Shown here piece by piece: positions 8,594-16,577 of a stretch of 64,000 bases of DNA (position 1 is the stretch's first letter; every line of letters starts with the position of its first letter). The position numbers and the translations under genes were made by a program. The notes beneath the pieces are model-generated. The model saw only the letters and a list, made by a program, of their open reading frames with translations. It searched no databases and was not told the DNA's origin. Origin of the DNA: Paracidovorax konjaci (GTDB lineage: Bacteria > Pseudomonadota > Gammaproteobacteria > Burkholderiales > Burkholderiaceae_C); NCBI RefSeq assembly GCF_900112675.1, contig NZ_FOMQ01000013.1, positions 62,001 through 126,000 of the forward strand, in the 5' to 3' direction.

Positions 8594-9586
8594 TCAGATG
8601 CCCAGGGCCCGGCGCATCTGTGCGCCCGTGAGCCGCTGGCGGGGGCCGCCGAGTAAAGCGCACATGCGTTCGTTGCAGGGTGCGGGCACGCCGTGCGCGG
8701 CGGCCAGGCGGACGACGGCGCCGCAGAGGTCGTCGATCTCGGTGGGGCGGCCGGCCTGCAGGTCGTCCCACATCGAGGAGCGCGCCGCGGGGTCGATGCG
8801 CAGCATACGGCGTGCGAGCCGCGCGAAGAGCGCATCGGGCAGCCGCAGCACGTGCGGCAGCAGCGCGGGCGGCACGGGCGCGACCTTCGCGGGCCGGATG
8901 CCGGCGCGGGCCATGGCGCGCAGCGCCTCGGCCTGCAGGGCGGCGAACACGCGGCGGCAGTCGCGGTCCTGCAGTTCCTCGCGCAGCGGCAGGTCCGAGA
9001 GCGCGTTCACGGGGTTGTTGAGGTTCAGCAGCAGCTTGCCCCATTGCACGGCCCGGATGTCGTCCGCCAGCACCGCCGCCAGCCCCGCGGCCCGGAAGGC
9101 ATCCGCCAGCGCCGCGGTGGCAGGGTCGCGCTGCAGATGGATGCTGCCGGTGGTCGCGCGGTGCACGTGCGTGCCGCGCAGCACCACGTTGTAGGGCACC
9201 ATGGCCCCGATGGCCCGCAGCGCCGGGGCCTGCGCGGCGATGCGGGCGACGTTGTCCACGCCGTTCTGCAGCGACACCACGGGAGTTCCGGCCGGCAGGG
9301 CCGCCGCCAGCGCCCGGGCGGCCTGCACCGTGGCGCCGCCCTTCACGCACAGCAGCACGGTGGCGGGGCCGGCCGGGCCGATGGCGTCCGGCGCGTGCGC
9401 CAGCCGCAGCGCCTGCGCCGGTACCTGCGCGTCGAGCCCCTCCAGGTCGCTCACCCGCAGACCGGCCTGCGCCACGGCGCCCAGGATGCGGGGCCGGCCC
9501 ACCAGGGTCACCGCCTGCCCGGCCGCGGCCAGGCGCCCGCCCACGTAGAGCCCGACGGCGCCCGCGCCCATGACGATGAAATGCAT
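8594..9586 (-). CDS. panE: Ketopantoate reductase family (2-dehydropantoate 2-reductase)
   Basis: 330 residues from the ATG at 9586. The N-terminal NAD(P)-binding GxGxxG motif (VMGAGAVGLYVGGRLA, residues 5-20) starts a Rossmann domain. VSLQNGVDN holds the conserved substrate-site asparagine, and WGKLLLNLNNPVNAL carries the conserved catalytic lysine and asparagine of ApbA/PanE. The enzyme reduces 2-dehydropantoate to pantoate with NADPH in pantothenate synthesis. Comamonads often carry several PanE paralogues, so this may act on another 2-oxo acid. Encoded convergent with the receptor gene. Confidence 0.85.
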   Translation of the reverse strand: MHFIVMGAGAVGLYVGGRLAAAGQAVTLVGRPRILGAVAQAGLRVSDLEGLDAQVPAQALRLAHAPDAIGPAGPATVLLCVKGGATVQAARALAAALPAGTPVVSLQNGVDNVARIAAQAPALRAIGAMVPYNVVLRGTHVHRATTGSIHLQRDPATAALADAFRAAGLAAVLADDIRAVQWGKLLLNLNNPVNALSDLPLREELQDRDCRRVFAALQAEALRAMARAGIRPAKVAPVPPALLPHVLRLPDALFARLARRMLRIDPAARSSMWDDLQAGRPTEIDDLCGAVVRLAAAHGVPAPCNERMCALLGGPRQRLTGAQMRRALGI

Positions 9587-9688
9587 GCGAAGCCCTCCCG
9601 CGTGCCATCGAAAAGGCCCAGCGCCCGGCACGGCGTCCGCGCATTGTGGGGGGCAGCGCCCCCTGGCGCATCCCGCAAAATAGCGGGC

Positions 9689-11326
9689 TTGACCGCCTCC
9701 AAACCCTCTTCACCGCCCTCCGCACCCCGCCCCCTCGACATCGCGCTGCTCGCCAGCGTGTTCGTCGTGGCGGCCTGCGGCCTGCTCTACGAACTCGCCG
9801 CCGGGGCGCTCGCCTCGTACGTGCTGGGCGATTCGGTGCTGCAGTTCTCCACCATCATCGGCACCTACCTGTTCGCCATGGGCGTGGGCTCGTGGCTGTC
9901 GCGGTATTTCGAGCGGCAGCTGCCCGCGCATTTCCTGCGCATCGAGCTGCTGGTAGCGCTGATCGGCGGGGCGCTGCCGGCCACGCTCTTCCTCGCGAAT
10001 GCCTACGTGCCGGGCGCGTTCCGCGTGCTGCTCTACGGCATGGTGCTGCTGGTGGGCATGCTGGTGGGGCTGGAGATCCCGCTGGTGATGCGCATCCTCA
10101 AGCGCAACGTGGCGCTCAAGGACCTCGTCTCGCAGGTGCTCACGTTCGACTACCTGGGCGCACTGGCGGTGTCGCTCGCGTTCCCGCTGCTGCTGGTGCC
10201 CCACCTGGGGCTGATCCGCACGGGGCTGCTGTTCGGCATCTTCAACGCGGTGGTGGCGGTGTGGGCGCTGTGGCTCTTCCGGCACGAGCTGCGGCAGCTG
10301 CGTGCCCATGCGCTGGCCTGCGCGGCGGTGCTGGGCGCGCTGCTGGCGGGCTTCGCGGGTTCCGAGCACATCACGCGCTTCGCCGAGGACCGGTTCTACC
10401 AGGACCGCATCGTCATCAGCAGCGCCTCGGCCTACCAGCGCATCGTGGTCACGCAGGGCCGCATGGGCCACCGGCTCTACCTGAACGGCAACCTGCAGTT
10501 CGCCGAGCGCGACGAGTACCGCTACCACGAGGCCCTGGTGCACCCCGCGATGGCCGCGCACGGCGCCCCCCGGCGCGTGGCGGTGCTGGGCGGCGGCGAC
10601 GGCATGGCCGTGCGCGAGATCCTCAAGTACCCCTCGGTCGAATCGGTCACCCTTGTGGAGCTGGACCCGGCCATGACGCAGCTCTTCCGCACCGACCCGG
10701 CGCTCTCGCGGCTCAACGGCGGCGCGCTGTCCGACCCGCGCGTGCACGTGGTCAACACGGATGCCTTCCAGTGGCTGCAGCAGGGGCAAGACGACATGAG
10801 CGCCGCCGGGCCGCCCCAAGGCGCGAAGGCCCCCTTGGGGGGCAGCGAACCACGCGCAGCGGGGAGCGTGGGGGCACACGACACTTTCGACGTGATCGTG
10901 GTGGACTTCCCCGACCCGACCAACTTCGCGATCGGCAAGCTCTACACCAACAGCTTCTACGCGCTGCTGGACCAGCGCCTCGCGGCGAGCGGCTATGCGG
11001 TGGTGCAGACCACCTCGCCGCTCGTGGCGCGCCAAAGCTTCTGGACGGTGGTGCAGACCATCGAGTCGGTGGGCCTCTCGGCCGCGCCGTACCACGCGCA
11101 CGTGCCGAGCTTCGGCGAGTGGGGCTTCGTGATCGCGAGCCGCCGGCCCTGGCGCCTGCCGGAACGCCTGCCCGAGGGGCTGCGCTTCCTCTCGGCGGCC
11201 ACGCTGCCGCTGCTGTTCGACTTTCCGCTGGACATGGCGCGGCAGCCGGCCGAGGTCAACCGGCTGTCGAACCAGATCCTCGTGCACACCTACGAGCAGG
11301 AGTGGGGCAAGGTGATCGCGCACTGA
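9689..11326 (+). CDS. Membrane-bound spermidine-synthase-like aminopropyltransferase with in-frame repeat insertion
   Basis: About 545 residues from a TTG at 9689; no ATG precedes the first helix, so the start is uncertain. Six or seven membrane helices fill residues about 15-230. A SpeE fold follows, with the beta-hairpin pattern LYLNGNLQFAERDEYRYHE, the decarboxy-AdoMet loop VAVLGGGDGMAVREI and VTLVELDPAM, and the catalytic DVIVVDFPDP. Just before that motif, residues about 370-395 are encoded by a GC-rich dispersed repeat and look like an insertion. Members of this family often sit with SPFH/DUF4178/DUF350 genes; here that set is 5 kb upstream. Product (spermidine or another polyamine) not determined. 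Confidence 0.85.
   Translation: MTASKPSSPPSAPRPLDIALLASVFVVAACGLLYELAAGALASYVLGDSVLQFSTIIGTYLFAMGVGSWLSRYFERQLPAHFLRIELLVALIGGALPATLFLANAYVPGAFRVLLYGMVLLVGMLVGLEIPLVMRILKRNVALKDLVSQVLTFDYLGALAVSLAFPLLLVPHLGLIRTGLLFGIFNAVVAVWALWLFRHELRQLRAHALACAAVLGALLAGFAGSEHITRFAEDRFYQDRIVISSASAYQRIVVTQGRMGHRLYLNGNLQFAERDEYRYHEALVHPAMAAHGAPRRVAVLGGGDGMAVREILKYPSVESVTLVELDPAMTQLFRTDPALSRLNGGALSDPRVHVVNTDAFQWLQQGQDDMSAAGPPQGAKAPLGGSEPRAAGSVGAHDTFDVIVVDFPDPTNFAIGKLYTNSFYALLDQRLAASGYAVVQTTSPLVARQSFWTVVQTIESVGLSAAPYHAHVPSFGEWGFVIASRRPWRLPERLPEGLRFLSAATLPLLFDFPLDMARQPAEVNRLSNQILVHTYEQEWGKVIAH
10797..10875. repeat. GC-rich palindromic repeat inserted in-frame
   Basis: The segment contains 'aaggcgcgaaggcccccttgg' followed by 'ggggcagcgaaccacgcgcagcggggagcg'. 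Its CCCCAAG/CTTGGGG palindromic character recalls REP-like elements that I associate with comamonad intergenic regions. Here it adds about 26 low-complexity residues inside the aminopropyltransferase domain without breaking the frame. Confidence 0.6.
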
Positions 11327-11410
11327 TCCGGGCCCGCGCGGCAGGTTGCGGCAACGCGGGGGCGGGCGCCATACTGCGCGCACAAACCACACCGAGAAAG
11401 AGGGAGCCCC

Positions 11411-11980
11411 ATGGCATCGTTCGATCTGTACCTGCCGCAATTGCTGAGGTTCGAAGGCGGCTTTGTCGATGACCCGGACGATCCGGGCGGTGCCACCAAC
11501 CTGGGCATCACCCTGGCCACGTTCCAGCGCTGCGCGGAGCCCCTGCTCCAGGAGCCGCCGACGCTGCAGGACCTGCGCGCGCTCACCGATGAGCAGGCGG
11601 GCGCCATCTACAAGCAGGAATACTGGGACAGGCTGTACGGCGACCAGATCGCCTCCCAGACGCTCGCCGAGATCCTGTTCGACTTCTACGTCAATGCCGG
11701 CAACGAGGCGGTCGTGCTGCTGCAGCGGACTTTGCTGCAGCTGGGCGCCACCGGGCTGGCCACGGACGGCGAAATGGGCCCGGCCACACTGGCGGCGCTG
11801 GAGGCGGCCGACGATGCCCGGGTCTATGCCCTCTACCGCCAGGGCCGCATCACGTACTACGAGCGCCTGGCGCAGGAGCGCCCGGTGGACCAGAAATTCC
11901 TGGCCGGCTGGCTCGCGCGCGCCGACTGGTTCCCGCCGGACCTGCCCCCGTCCGCCGCGCCGCCCATCGCCACGGCCTGA
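11411..11980 (+). CDS. GH108-family lysozyme-like protein (ZliS/COG3926)
   Basis: A 189-residue protein with a GAGGGAG site before the ATG. Residues 10-35 carry the GH108 catalytic signature, with the glutamate in RFEGGFVDDPDDPGGATNLG, followed by an IYKQEYWD segment. Residues about 100-150 contain the partner peptidoglycan-binding helices with DGEMGPATLAAL. It would cleave the glycan strand of peptidoglycan. There is no signal peptide, as in phage endolysins of this family. No other phage genes flank it, so it is a stand-alone muralytic gene or a prophage remnant. Confidence 0.85.
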   Translation: MASFDLYLPQLLRFEGGFVDDPDDPGGATNLGITLATFQRCAEPLLQEPPTLQDLRALTDEQAGAIYKQEYWDRLYGDQIASQTLAEILFDFYVNAGNEAVVLLQRTLLQLGATGLATDGEMGPATLAALEAADDARVYALYRQGRITYYERLAQERPVDQKFLAGWLARADWFPPDLPPSAAPPIATA

Positions 11981-12005
11981 GGCCCCGGGCACTGTGAATG
12001 GATTC

Positions 12006-12070
12006 TGGAGTGTTTCATGCTCCATGCCGCCGGATTCATTGAATAGTTTGCTATCAATAATGTAGCGAAT
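12006..12070. repeat. Dispersed intergenic repeat, copy 2
   Basis: It contains ggagtgtttcatgctcc (a GGAG/CTCC stem), the core 'gctccatgccgccgg', 'atagtttgctat' and a 'tgtagcgaat' end. It lies between the lysozyme-like gene and the FAD oxidoreductase gene. Confidence 0.85.
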
Positions 12071-12221
12071 GGGTGGTTTGGCAATGGCCTGCGTCCGGCA
12101 CTTCGGCCCGGTGCCCGCGGCCCCGCACGCGGGGTTTGGCGGCGGCCAGGGGCCCCTGCCGCGCGCTGGCGCTAAAGTGGCCGCTCCGCCTGCTCCTGCG
12201 CGCTTCCGCGCGACCCCCGCG

Positions 12222-13934
12222 ATGACCCTCCACGCTGTGCCCCCTTCCTTTCCGGCGCTGCGCCGTCGCCACTGGCTGCAGGCGGCGGGGGCGTCCGCCG
12301 CCACCGCGCTCCTGCCGGGCTGCGGCCGGCCGCCGCCACCGCCCGAGGGCGGCTTCACGGGCATCGACATGGAGCGCGGCCATGCGTTGCGCGACCGGCT
12401 GCAGAAGGGCGGCGCCATCGAGCCCGACATCGTGCGCCGCACCCAGGTGGTGATCGCCGGCGGCGGCGTGGCGGGCCTGGCGGCCGCGCGTTCGCTGCGC
12501 CTGGCGGGCGTGGACGATTTCGTGCTGCTGGAGATGGAAGACACGGCCGGCGGCAACAGCCGCGCCGGCCAGGTGAATGGCATCGCCTGCCCGCTGGGCG
12601 CCCACTACCTGCCCGTGCCGGGCGACGGCGCGCGCGAGGTGCAGGACCTGCTGGAAGAGCTGGGCCTGCGGCGCCGCGTGGCCGGGCGCTGGCAGATCGA
12701 CGAGCGCCACCTCTGCCACAGCCCGCAGGAGCGCCTGTTCTTCCAGGGCGCGTGGCAGGAAGGCCTCCTGCCCATGAACGGCGTGGGCGAATCCACCATC
12801 GCGCAGTACCGGCGCTTTTCCGTGCGCGTGGCCGAACTGGGGCGCGCGGCGCGCTTCGCCATGCCCACCTTCAAGCTCTGGAAGCCCGACCAGCCCCTGT
12901 CGGCCGCGCTGCGCGCGCTGGACGCGACGACGTTCGATGCCTGGCTGGCGCAGGAGGGCTTCGACGACGCGCACCTGCGCTGGTACCTCGACTACAGCTG
13001 CCGCGACGATTACGGCGCCGGCACCGCCCGCGTGTCGGCCTGGGCGGGCATCCACTACTTCGCGAGCCGGCACGGCTTCCACGCACCCGGCGAGGCTGCG
13101 GGCGACGAGCGCGACGGCGTGCTCACCTGGCCCGAGGGCAACGGCTGGCTCACCCAGCGGCTGGCCGCGCCGCTGCAAGACGCCAGGCAACTGCGCGCCG
13201 GCAGCACCGTGCTGCGCATCGAGGAGACCCGCGCCGGCGTGGAAGTGGACGTGCTGCACCACGCGAGCGACAGCATCGAGCGCTGGCAGGCGCGGCGCTG
13301 CGTGGTGGCGCTGCCGGTGTTCGTGGCCGCGCGCGTGGTGCGCAACCCGCCCGCCTTCCTCACGCAGGCCGCGCAGCGCCTGCAGTGGGCGCCCTGGCTG
13401 GTGGCCAACCTGCACATCGACGCGCCCCTCGCCGACCGCGAAGGCGCCGCGCCCGCCTGGGACAACGTGCTCTACGCCGACCCCGCCCCCGGCGGCCTGG
13501 GCTACGTGGATGCCGGCCACCAGCGCCTGGACCCGCGCCCCGGCCCCACGGTGCTGAGCTACTACCGCGCGCTGGGCGACGTGCAGGACGGCCGCCGCCA
13601 GCTCGCGGAGCAGCCGTGGACGCACTGGCGCGACGCCATCCTCGCGAGCCTGTCGGTGCCGCACCCGGACCTGCGCGCCCGCGTCACGCGCGTGGAGATC
13701 ACGCGCTACGGCCACGCCATGGCGATCCCCGTGCCGGGCACGCAGGCGTTCCTCGCCCAGATCGGCCGCATGCCGCCGCAGCGCCAGCGCTACGTGCTGT
13801 CGAACGGAGAGCGCATCGCCGCGCCCGCCACGCCCGGCACGTCCCGCCTCGCCTTCGCGCACGCGGACTGGTCGGGGTATTCGGTGTTCGAAGAGGCGTT
13901 CACGCGCGGGCATGCCGCGGGGATGGCGGTTTGA
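12222..13934 (+). CDS. Exported FAD-dependent amine-oxidase-like protein
   Basis: 570 residues from ATG 12222, chosen because the N-terminus then reads as a twin-arginine-like lipoprotein leader (ALRRRHWLQAAGASAATALL then PGC). The FAD-binding GxGxxG motif is VIAGGGVAGLAAARSLRLAG (about residues 80-100) followed by the LLEMEDTAGGNSR ribose-binding glutamate region. A C-terminal GTSRLAFAHADWSGYSVFEEA segment resembles the second FAD contact of flavin amine oxidases/phytoene-desaturase-like enzymes. It probably acts in the periplasm after Tat export. Substrate unknown; no amine pathway gene adjoins it. Confidence 0.75.
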   Translation: MTLHAVPPSFPALRRRHWLQAAGASAATALLPGCGRPPPPPEGGFTGIDMERGHALRDRLQKGGAIEPDIVRRTQVVIAGGGVAGLAAARSLRLAGVDDFVLLEMEDTAGGNSRAGQVNGIACPLGAHYLPVPGDGAREVQDLLEELGLRRRVAGRWQIDERHLCHSPQERLFFQGAWQEGLLPMNGVGESTIAQYRRFSVRVAELGRAARFAMPTFKLWKPDQPLSAALRALDATTFDAWLAQEGFDDAHLRWYLDYSCRDDYGAGTARVSAWAGIHYFASRHGFHAPGEAAGDERDGVLTWPEGNGWLTQRLAAPLQDARQLRAGSTVLRIEETRAGVEVDVLHHASDSIERWQARRCVVALPVFVAARVVRNPPAFLTQAAQRLQWAPWLVANLHIDAPLADREGAAPAWDNVLYADPAPGGLGYVDAGHQRLDPRPGPTVLSYYRALGDVQDGRRQLAEQPWTHWRDAILASLSVPHPDLRARVTRVEITRYGHAMAIPVPGTQAFLAQIGRMPPQRQRYVLSNGERIAAPATPGTSRLAFAHADWSGYSVFEEAFTRGHAAGMAV

Positions 13935-13957
13935 TGGAACGGTAGCCGGCCGAACCG

Positions 13958-13976
13958 GGCCGCGCGGCACGCGGCC
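13958..13976. terminator. GC hairpin between convergent genes
   Basis: GGCCGCG (13958-13964) and CGCGGCC (13970-13976) form a 7-bp stem with a 5-nt loop between two convergent stop codons. There is no T-tract, so termination is a weak prediction. Confidence 0.4.
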
Positions 13977-13985
13977 GTATCACCG

Positions 13986-14744
13986 TTATTCCTCGCGTGT
14001 GAAGCCGTGGTAGCTCCTGCGCTCGGTCAGGCCATGTTCCCGGCGGATGGAGTTCTCGGACGGGATTTCATCGGCGTACTGACCGATTCCGACAGTTCGG
14101 AGTTCGACCGGCAGCAACGCCTTGTGCAGCGGGCGCCCCATGGCCTCATCCTCGGCCGTCGCCTCGTTCTGGGCGCGGCGCGGTTGTATGCCATGCAGGC
14201 TGTCCCTGGCGTGGATCATTTCATGGCCGAGCGTGGCGACATAGTGGTCTGGACTGAGTTCGTAATCGTCCGACTCGGCGGAGCTGAACTTCATGCCGAT
14301 AGCGGGATCCGTGGCGATCCACACCTCGTCGGAGCCTGGCACCTCGCGCCCTGGTAGCGGAATGGCTGCGACCTCGGGCATGAACTGGCTCGTGGAGGGG
14401 CGCCGGCTCATGTAGGTGTCGATATCGGGCCATTGGTTCATGGGCCTCAGGGCACCGGTTTCCGGGTGCTTTTCGCACGACAGGGACTGCGGCCATTCGC
14501 CGTTGGAGGGGGTGATGACCACCCTCTTGCGCGGAGCCATCGCATGGATGGACTCGATCTGGCCGAGCAGAGCCCGTCCGGACCGTTGCGAGGCGAGTTG
14601 TTCGAGCGTGCTTTCGTTGCGTTCTATGAAAGCCTGGTTCTTGCGTGACAGCTCTTGCCTGGCCTGGGGGGTGGTGGCGGAGGCCTGTTCGGGGGTGGGC
14701 GTGTGGATGAACACGCCCTTGAACTGGGTGCTTTGTATCGGCAT
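13986..14744 (-). CDS. M91-family zinc metalloprotease, candidate type III effector (XopG/HopH1/NleD-like)
   Basis: 252 residues from ATG 14744; an in-frame ATG at 14870 would add 42 residues that look like leader DNA. The N-terminal 60 residues are Ser/Thr/Gln-rich (PIQSTQFKGVFIHTPTPEQA), as in type III export signals. The central part has the GRALLGQIES helix and DEVWIATDPAIGM strand seen in Peptidase_M91 proteins. The zinc motif HEMIH is at residues 174-178, followed by HARD and a later glutamate in NEATAEDEAMGR as possible third ligand. Relatives cleave host kinases in plants or animals. An imperfect PIP box lies 81 nt upstream. Codon use is less GC-biased than neighbours, suggesting transfer. 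Confidence 0.75.
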   Translation of the reverse strand: MPIQSTQFKGVFIHTPTPEQASATTPQARQELSRKNQAFIERNESTLEQLASQRSGRALLGQIESIHAMAPRKRVVITPSNGEWPQSLSCEKHPETGALRPMNQWPDIDTYMSRRPSTSQFMPEVAAIPLPGREVPGSDEVWIATDPAIGMKFSSAESDDYELSPDHYVATLGHEMIHARDSLHGIQPRRAQNEATAEDEAMGRPLHKALLPVELRTVGIGQYADEIPSENSIRREHGLTERRSYHGFTREE

Positions 14745-14824
14745 GGCGGAAGTTGGCGGCCAAGTAGGACCGTGGGGTGACGAAGGGGATTGCACCACCC
14801 GGGCCCTGGAAGCTGCCCCCTGCC

Positions 14825-14849
14825 GCGAAAAGAGTGGCGGTTTTCGGAA
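14825..14849 (-). promoter_or_regulatory. Imperfect PIP box
   Basis: On the minus strand this reads TTCCG-N15-TTCGC, one mismatch from the TTCGB-N15-TTCGB consensus, at a suitable distance from the M91 gene start. The expected -10 (YANNNT) is one base off (CAATCC at 14792-14787), so support is moderate to low. Confidence 0.35.
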
Positions 14850-14942
14850 GAATCCCCGCGCGCACGGCACTTCTGCCGTTTGTTGGCAACTGCTTCGTCG
14901 CTGCCCCTCTGCTCATCAGGGCCATGGTGACGTTACTTGGAA

Positions 14943-14981
14943 TCGATATGAATTAGATATATCTTTCGAAAATCGACATAT
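14943..14981. promoter_or_regulatory. AT-rich palindromic operator candidate for PadR regulator
   Basis: Immediately upstream of the padR-like gene is an AT-rich island: tcgatatg, a perfect 10-bp palindrome agatatatct (14955-14964), and tcgacatatctga. YqjI-type PadR proteins autoregulate through AT-rich inverted repeats of this kind, so autoregulation is likely. Confidence 0.5.
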
Positions 14982-14994
14982 CTGAATTCATCCC

Positions 14995-15519
14995 ATGAAA
15001 GACTTCGACATGCTGGATCCGCGCGGCGCACCACCCACCCTGCGGCGGGGCGGCGGCGGTGGCCGCGTGTTCGGCCACGGCGGCCTGCGCCTGGTGCTGC
15101 TGCGCCTCATCGCGGACAAGCCGCGCCATGGCTACGAACTCATCAAGGCCATCGAGGAGCGCCTGGGCGGCAGCTACAGCCCCAGCCCGGGCGTGGTCTA
15201 CCCCACGCTCACGCTGCTGGAGGAGATGGGCCACGTCACCGTCAGCACCGAAAGCGGTGGCCGCAAGCTGCACACCGCCACCGCCGAAGGGCTGGAGCAC
15301 CTGCAGGCGCACCAGGGCGAGGTGGACGCGCTGCTCGCGCGCATGGCCGAAGGCGGGCCCGGGCGTGGCGGCCCGCGCCCTGCGCCGGTGGAGCGCGCCG
15401 TGCACAACCTGCGCCACGCCCTGCATATGCGCCTGGCCGGCGCGCCGCTGGACACCGACCAGGTCCACGCCATCGCCGACCTGCTGGACGAGGCCGCGCG
15501 CCGCATCGAGCGGCTCTGA
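14995..15519 (+). CDS. yqjI: PadR-family repressor, YqjI-like
   Basis: 174 residues with an N-terminal glycine/arginine stretch, then the PadR winged helix (residues about 27-100: FGHGGLRLVLLRLIADKPRH then GYELIKAIEERLGGSYSPSP). A C-terminal dimerisation helix follows. The FGHG..LRLV..L and SYSPSPGVVYPTL segments closely follow E. coli YqjI, the nickel-responsive repressor of the ferric reductase gene yqjH, and the next gene here is of the YqjH/SIP family. Unlike YqjI, this protein lacks the long Cys/His-rich N-terminal metal tail, keeping only the RGGGGGRVFGHG remnant, so its metal response may differ. Confidence 0.85.
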   Translation: MKDFDMLDPRGAPPTLRRGGGGGRVFGHGGLRLVLLRLIADKPRHGYELIKAIEERLGGSYSPSPGVVYPTLTLLEEMGHVTVSTESGGRKLHTATAEGLEHLQAHQGEVDALLARMAEGGPGRGGPRPAPVERAVHNLRHALHMRLAGAPLDTDQVHAIADLLDEAARRIERL

Positions 15520-15672
15520 GCCCCGCCACCTGTCCGCCCGCCCGCCATTCCACACGAGCGCGCGAACCGAGCGCGCCGCACCGCACCGCCCCCCAAACGC
15601 CCCCGATGCCACCGCGCCATTCCATGGCGCCCGACGCCGCCGGCCCCGCCGGCAGAAAGCAGCTCTCTTCCC

Positions 15673-16530
15673 ATGACCTCCCATCCTTCTCCCGCCACCC
15701 CCCAGCCGACGCCCGAGCAGCTCGAAGCCCGCGCGCCGCAGCGCGTGCGCCACGAGTTGCGCCTGCGCACCCTCACCGTGCAGCGCGCCGAGCGCATCAC
15801 CCCGCATTGCGTGCGCGTCACGCTCGCGGGCGATGACCTCGCCGGCTTCCACAGCCCGGGCTTCGACGACCACGTGAAGCTGCTGCTGCCCGATCCTGCC
15901 ACCGGCGAGCTGGTGCTGCCCTCGTTCGGCGCGCAAGGCGCGGCGCCGGCCCCGGACGCGCCGCGGCCCACCATGCGCGACTACACGCCGCGCCACCACG
16001 ACGCGCAGGCCGGCACGCTCGCCATCGACTTCGCCGTGCACGACGCCGGCCCCGCCACCGCCTGGGCGCTGCAGGCCGCGCCCGGTCAGCGCATCGGCAT
16101 CGGCGGGCCGCGCGGTTCGCTGCTGGTGCCGCTCGTCTTCGACGGCTACGTGCTGATCGGCGACGACACGGCCCTGCCGGCCATCGGCCGCCGCCTCGCG
16201 GAACTGCCTGCGGGCGCGCCCGCCCTGGTGCTGATCGAGGTGGACGGCCCGGCCGACGAACAGGGGCTGCCCACGCAGGCCGCTGCCCGCATCCACTGGG
16301 TGCACCGCGCAGGCACCCCTGCGGGCGAGGGCTCCGGCCTGCTGGGCGCCCTGCGCACCCTGGCCCTGCCGGCCGGCGACGTGCATGCCTGGGTGGGCTG
16401 CGAAACCACCGTCGCCAAGGCGCTGCGCGCGCACCTCGTGGGCGAACGCGGCGTGCACCCGAAGTGGATCAAGGCTGCGGGCTACTGGCGCCGGGGCAGC
16501 GCCGACACGCACGAAACGATCGAGGACTGA
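15673..16530 (+). CDS. Siderophore-interacting protein (ferric-siderophore reductase, ViuB/YqjH type)
   Basis: 285 residues. The FAD-binding half includes the MRDYTPR motif (about residue 105) that holds the flavin in SIP proteins, preceded by GFDDHVKLLLPDP. The NAD(P)H half includes YVLIGDDTALPAIGRRL and a WVGCETTVAKALRAHL segment. A C-terminal HPKWIKAAGYWRRG is the SIP family signature. It releases iron from ferric siderophores in the cytoplasm by reduction. Its position after the PadR repressor parallels yqjI-yqjH of E. coli and complements the siderophore receptor at 6.3 kb. Confidence 0.92.
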   Translation: MTSHPSPATPQPTPEQLEARAPQRVRHELRLRTLTVQRAERITPHCVRVTLAGDDLAGFHSPGFDDHVKLLLPDPATGELVLPSFGAQGAAPAPDAPRPTMRDYTPRHHDAQAGTLAIDFAVHDAGPATAWALQAAPGQRIGIGGPRGSLLVPLVFDGYVLIGDDTALPAIGRRLAELPAGAPALVLIEVDGPADEQGLPTQAAARIHWVHRAGTPAGEGSGLLGALRTLALPAGDVHAWVGCETTVAKALRAHLVGERGVHPKWIKAAGYWRRGSADTHETIED

Positions 16531-16545
16531 ACGGCGACGCATGGC

Positions 16546-16574
16546 CAGGCCGCGCGGGCTCCGCGGGCGGCCTG
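16546..16574. terminator. Hairpin between convergent SIP and LysR genes
   Basis: CAGGCCGC (16546-16553) pairs with GCGGCCTG (16567-16574) across a GC-rich loop, exactly in the 47-nt gap between two convergent genes. No T-run is present. Confidence 0.45.
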
Positions 16575-16577
16575 CCG

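Noticed and set aside
6169..8835. An open frame of nearly 890 codons on the minus strand opposite the siderophore receptor
   Set aside because: It mirrors the codon pattern of the real plus-strand gene; its product is a low-complexity Ala/Arg/His string with no domain. Long antisense frames are expected at this GC content.
9710..12583. A 957-codon minus-strand open frame across the aminopropyltransferase and lysozyme genes
   Set aside because: It runs antisense through several well-supported genes and the intergenic repeat, with no recognisable domain.
14787..14792. CAATCC as the -10 element of the M91 gene PIP promoter
   Set aside because: It differs from YANNNT at the last base and the upstream PIP box is itself imperfect, so the promoter was kept only as a low-confidence feature.
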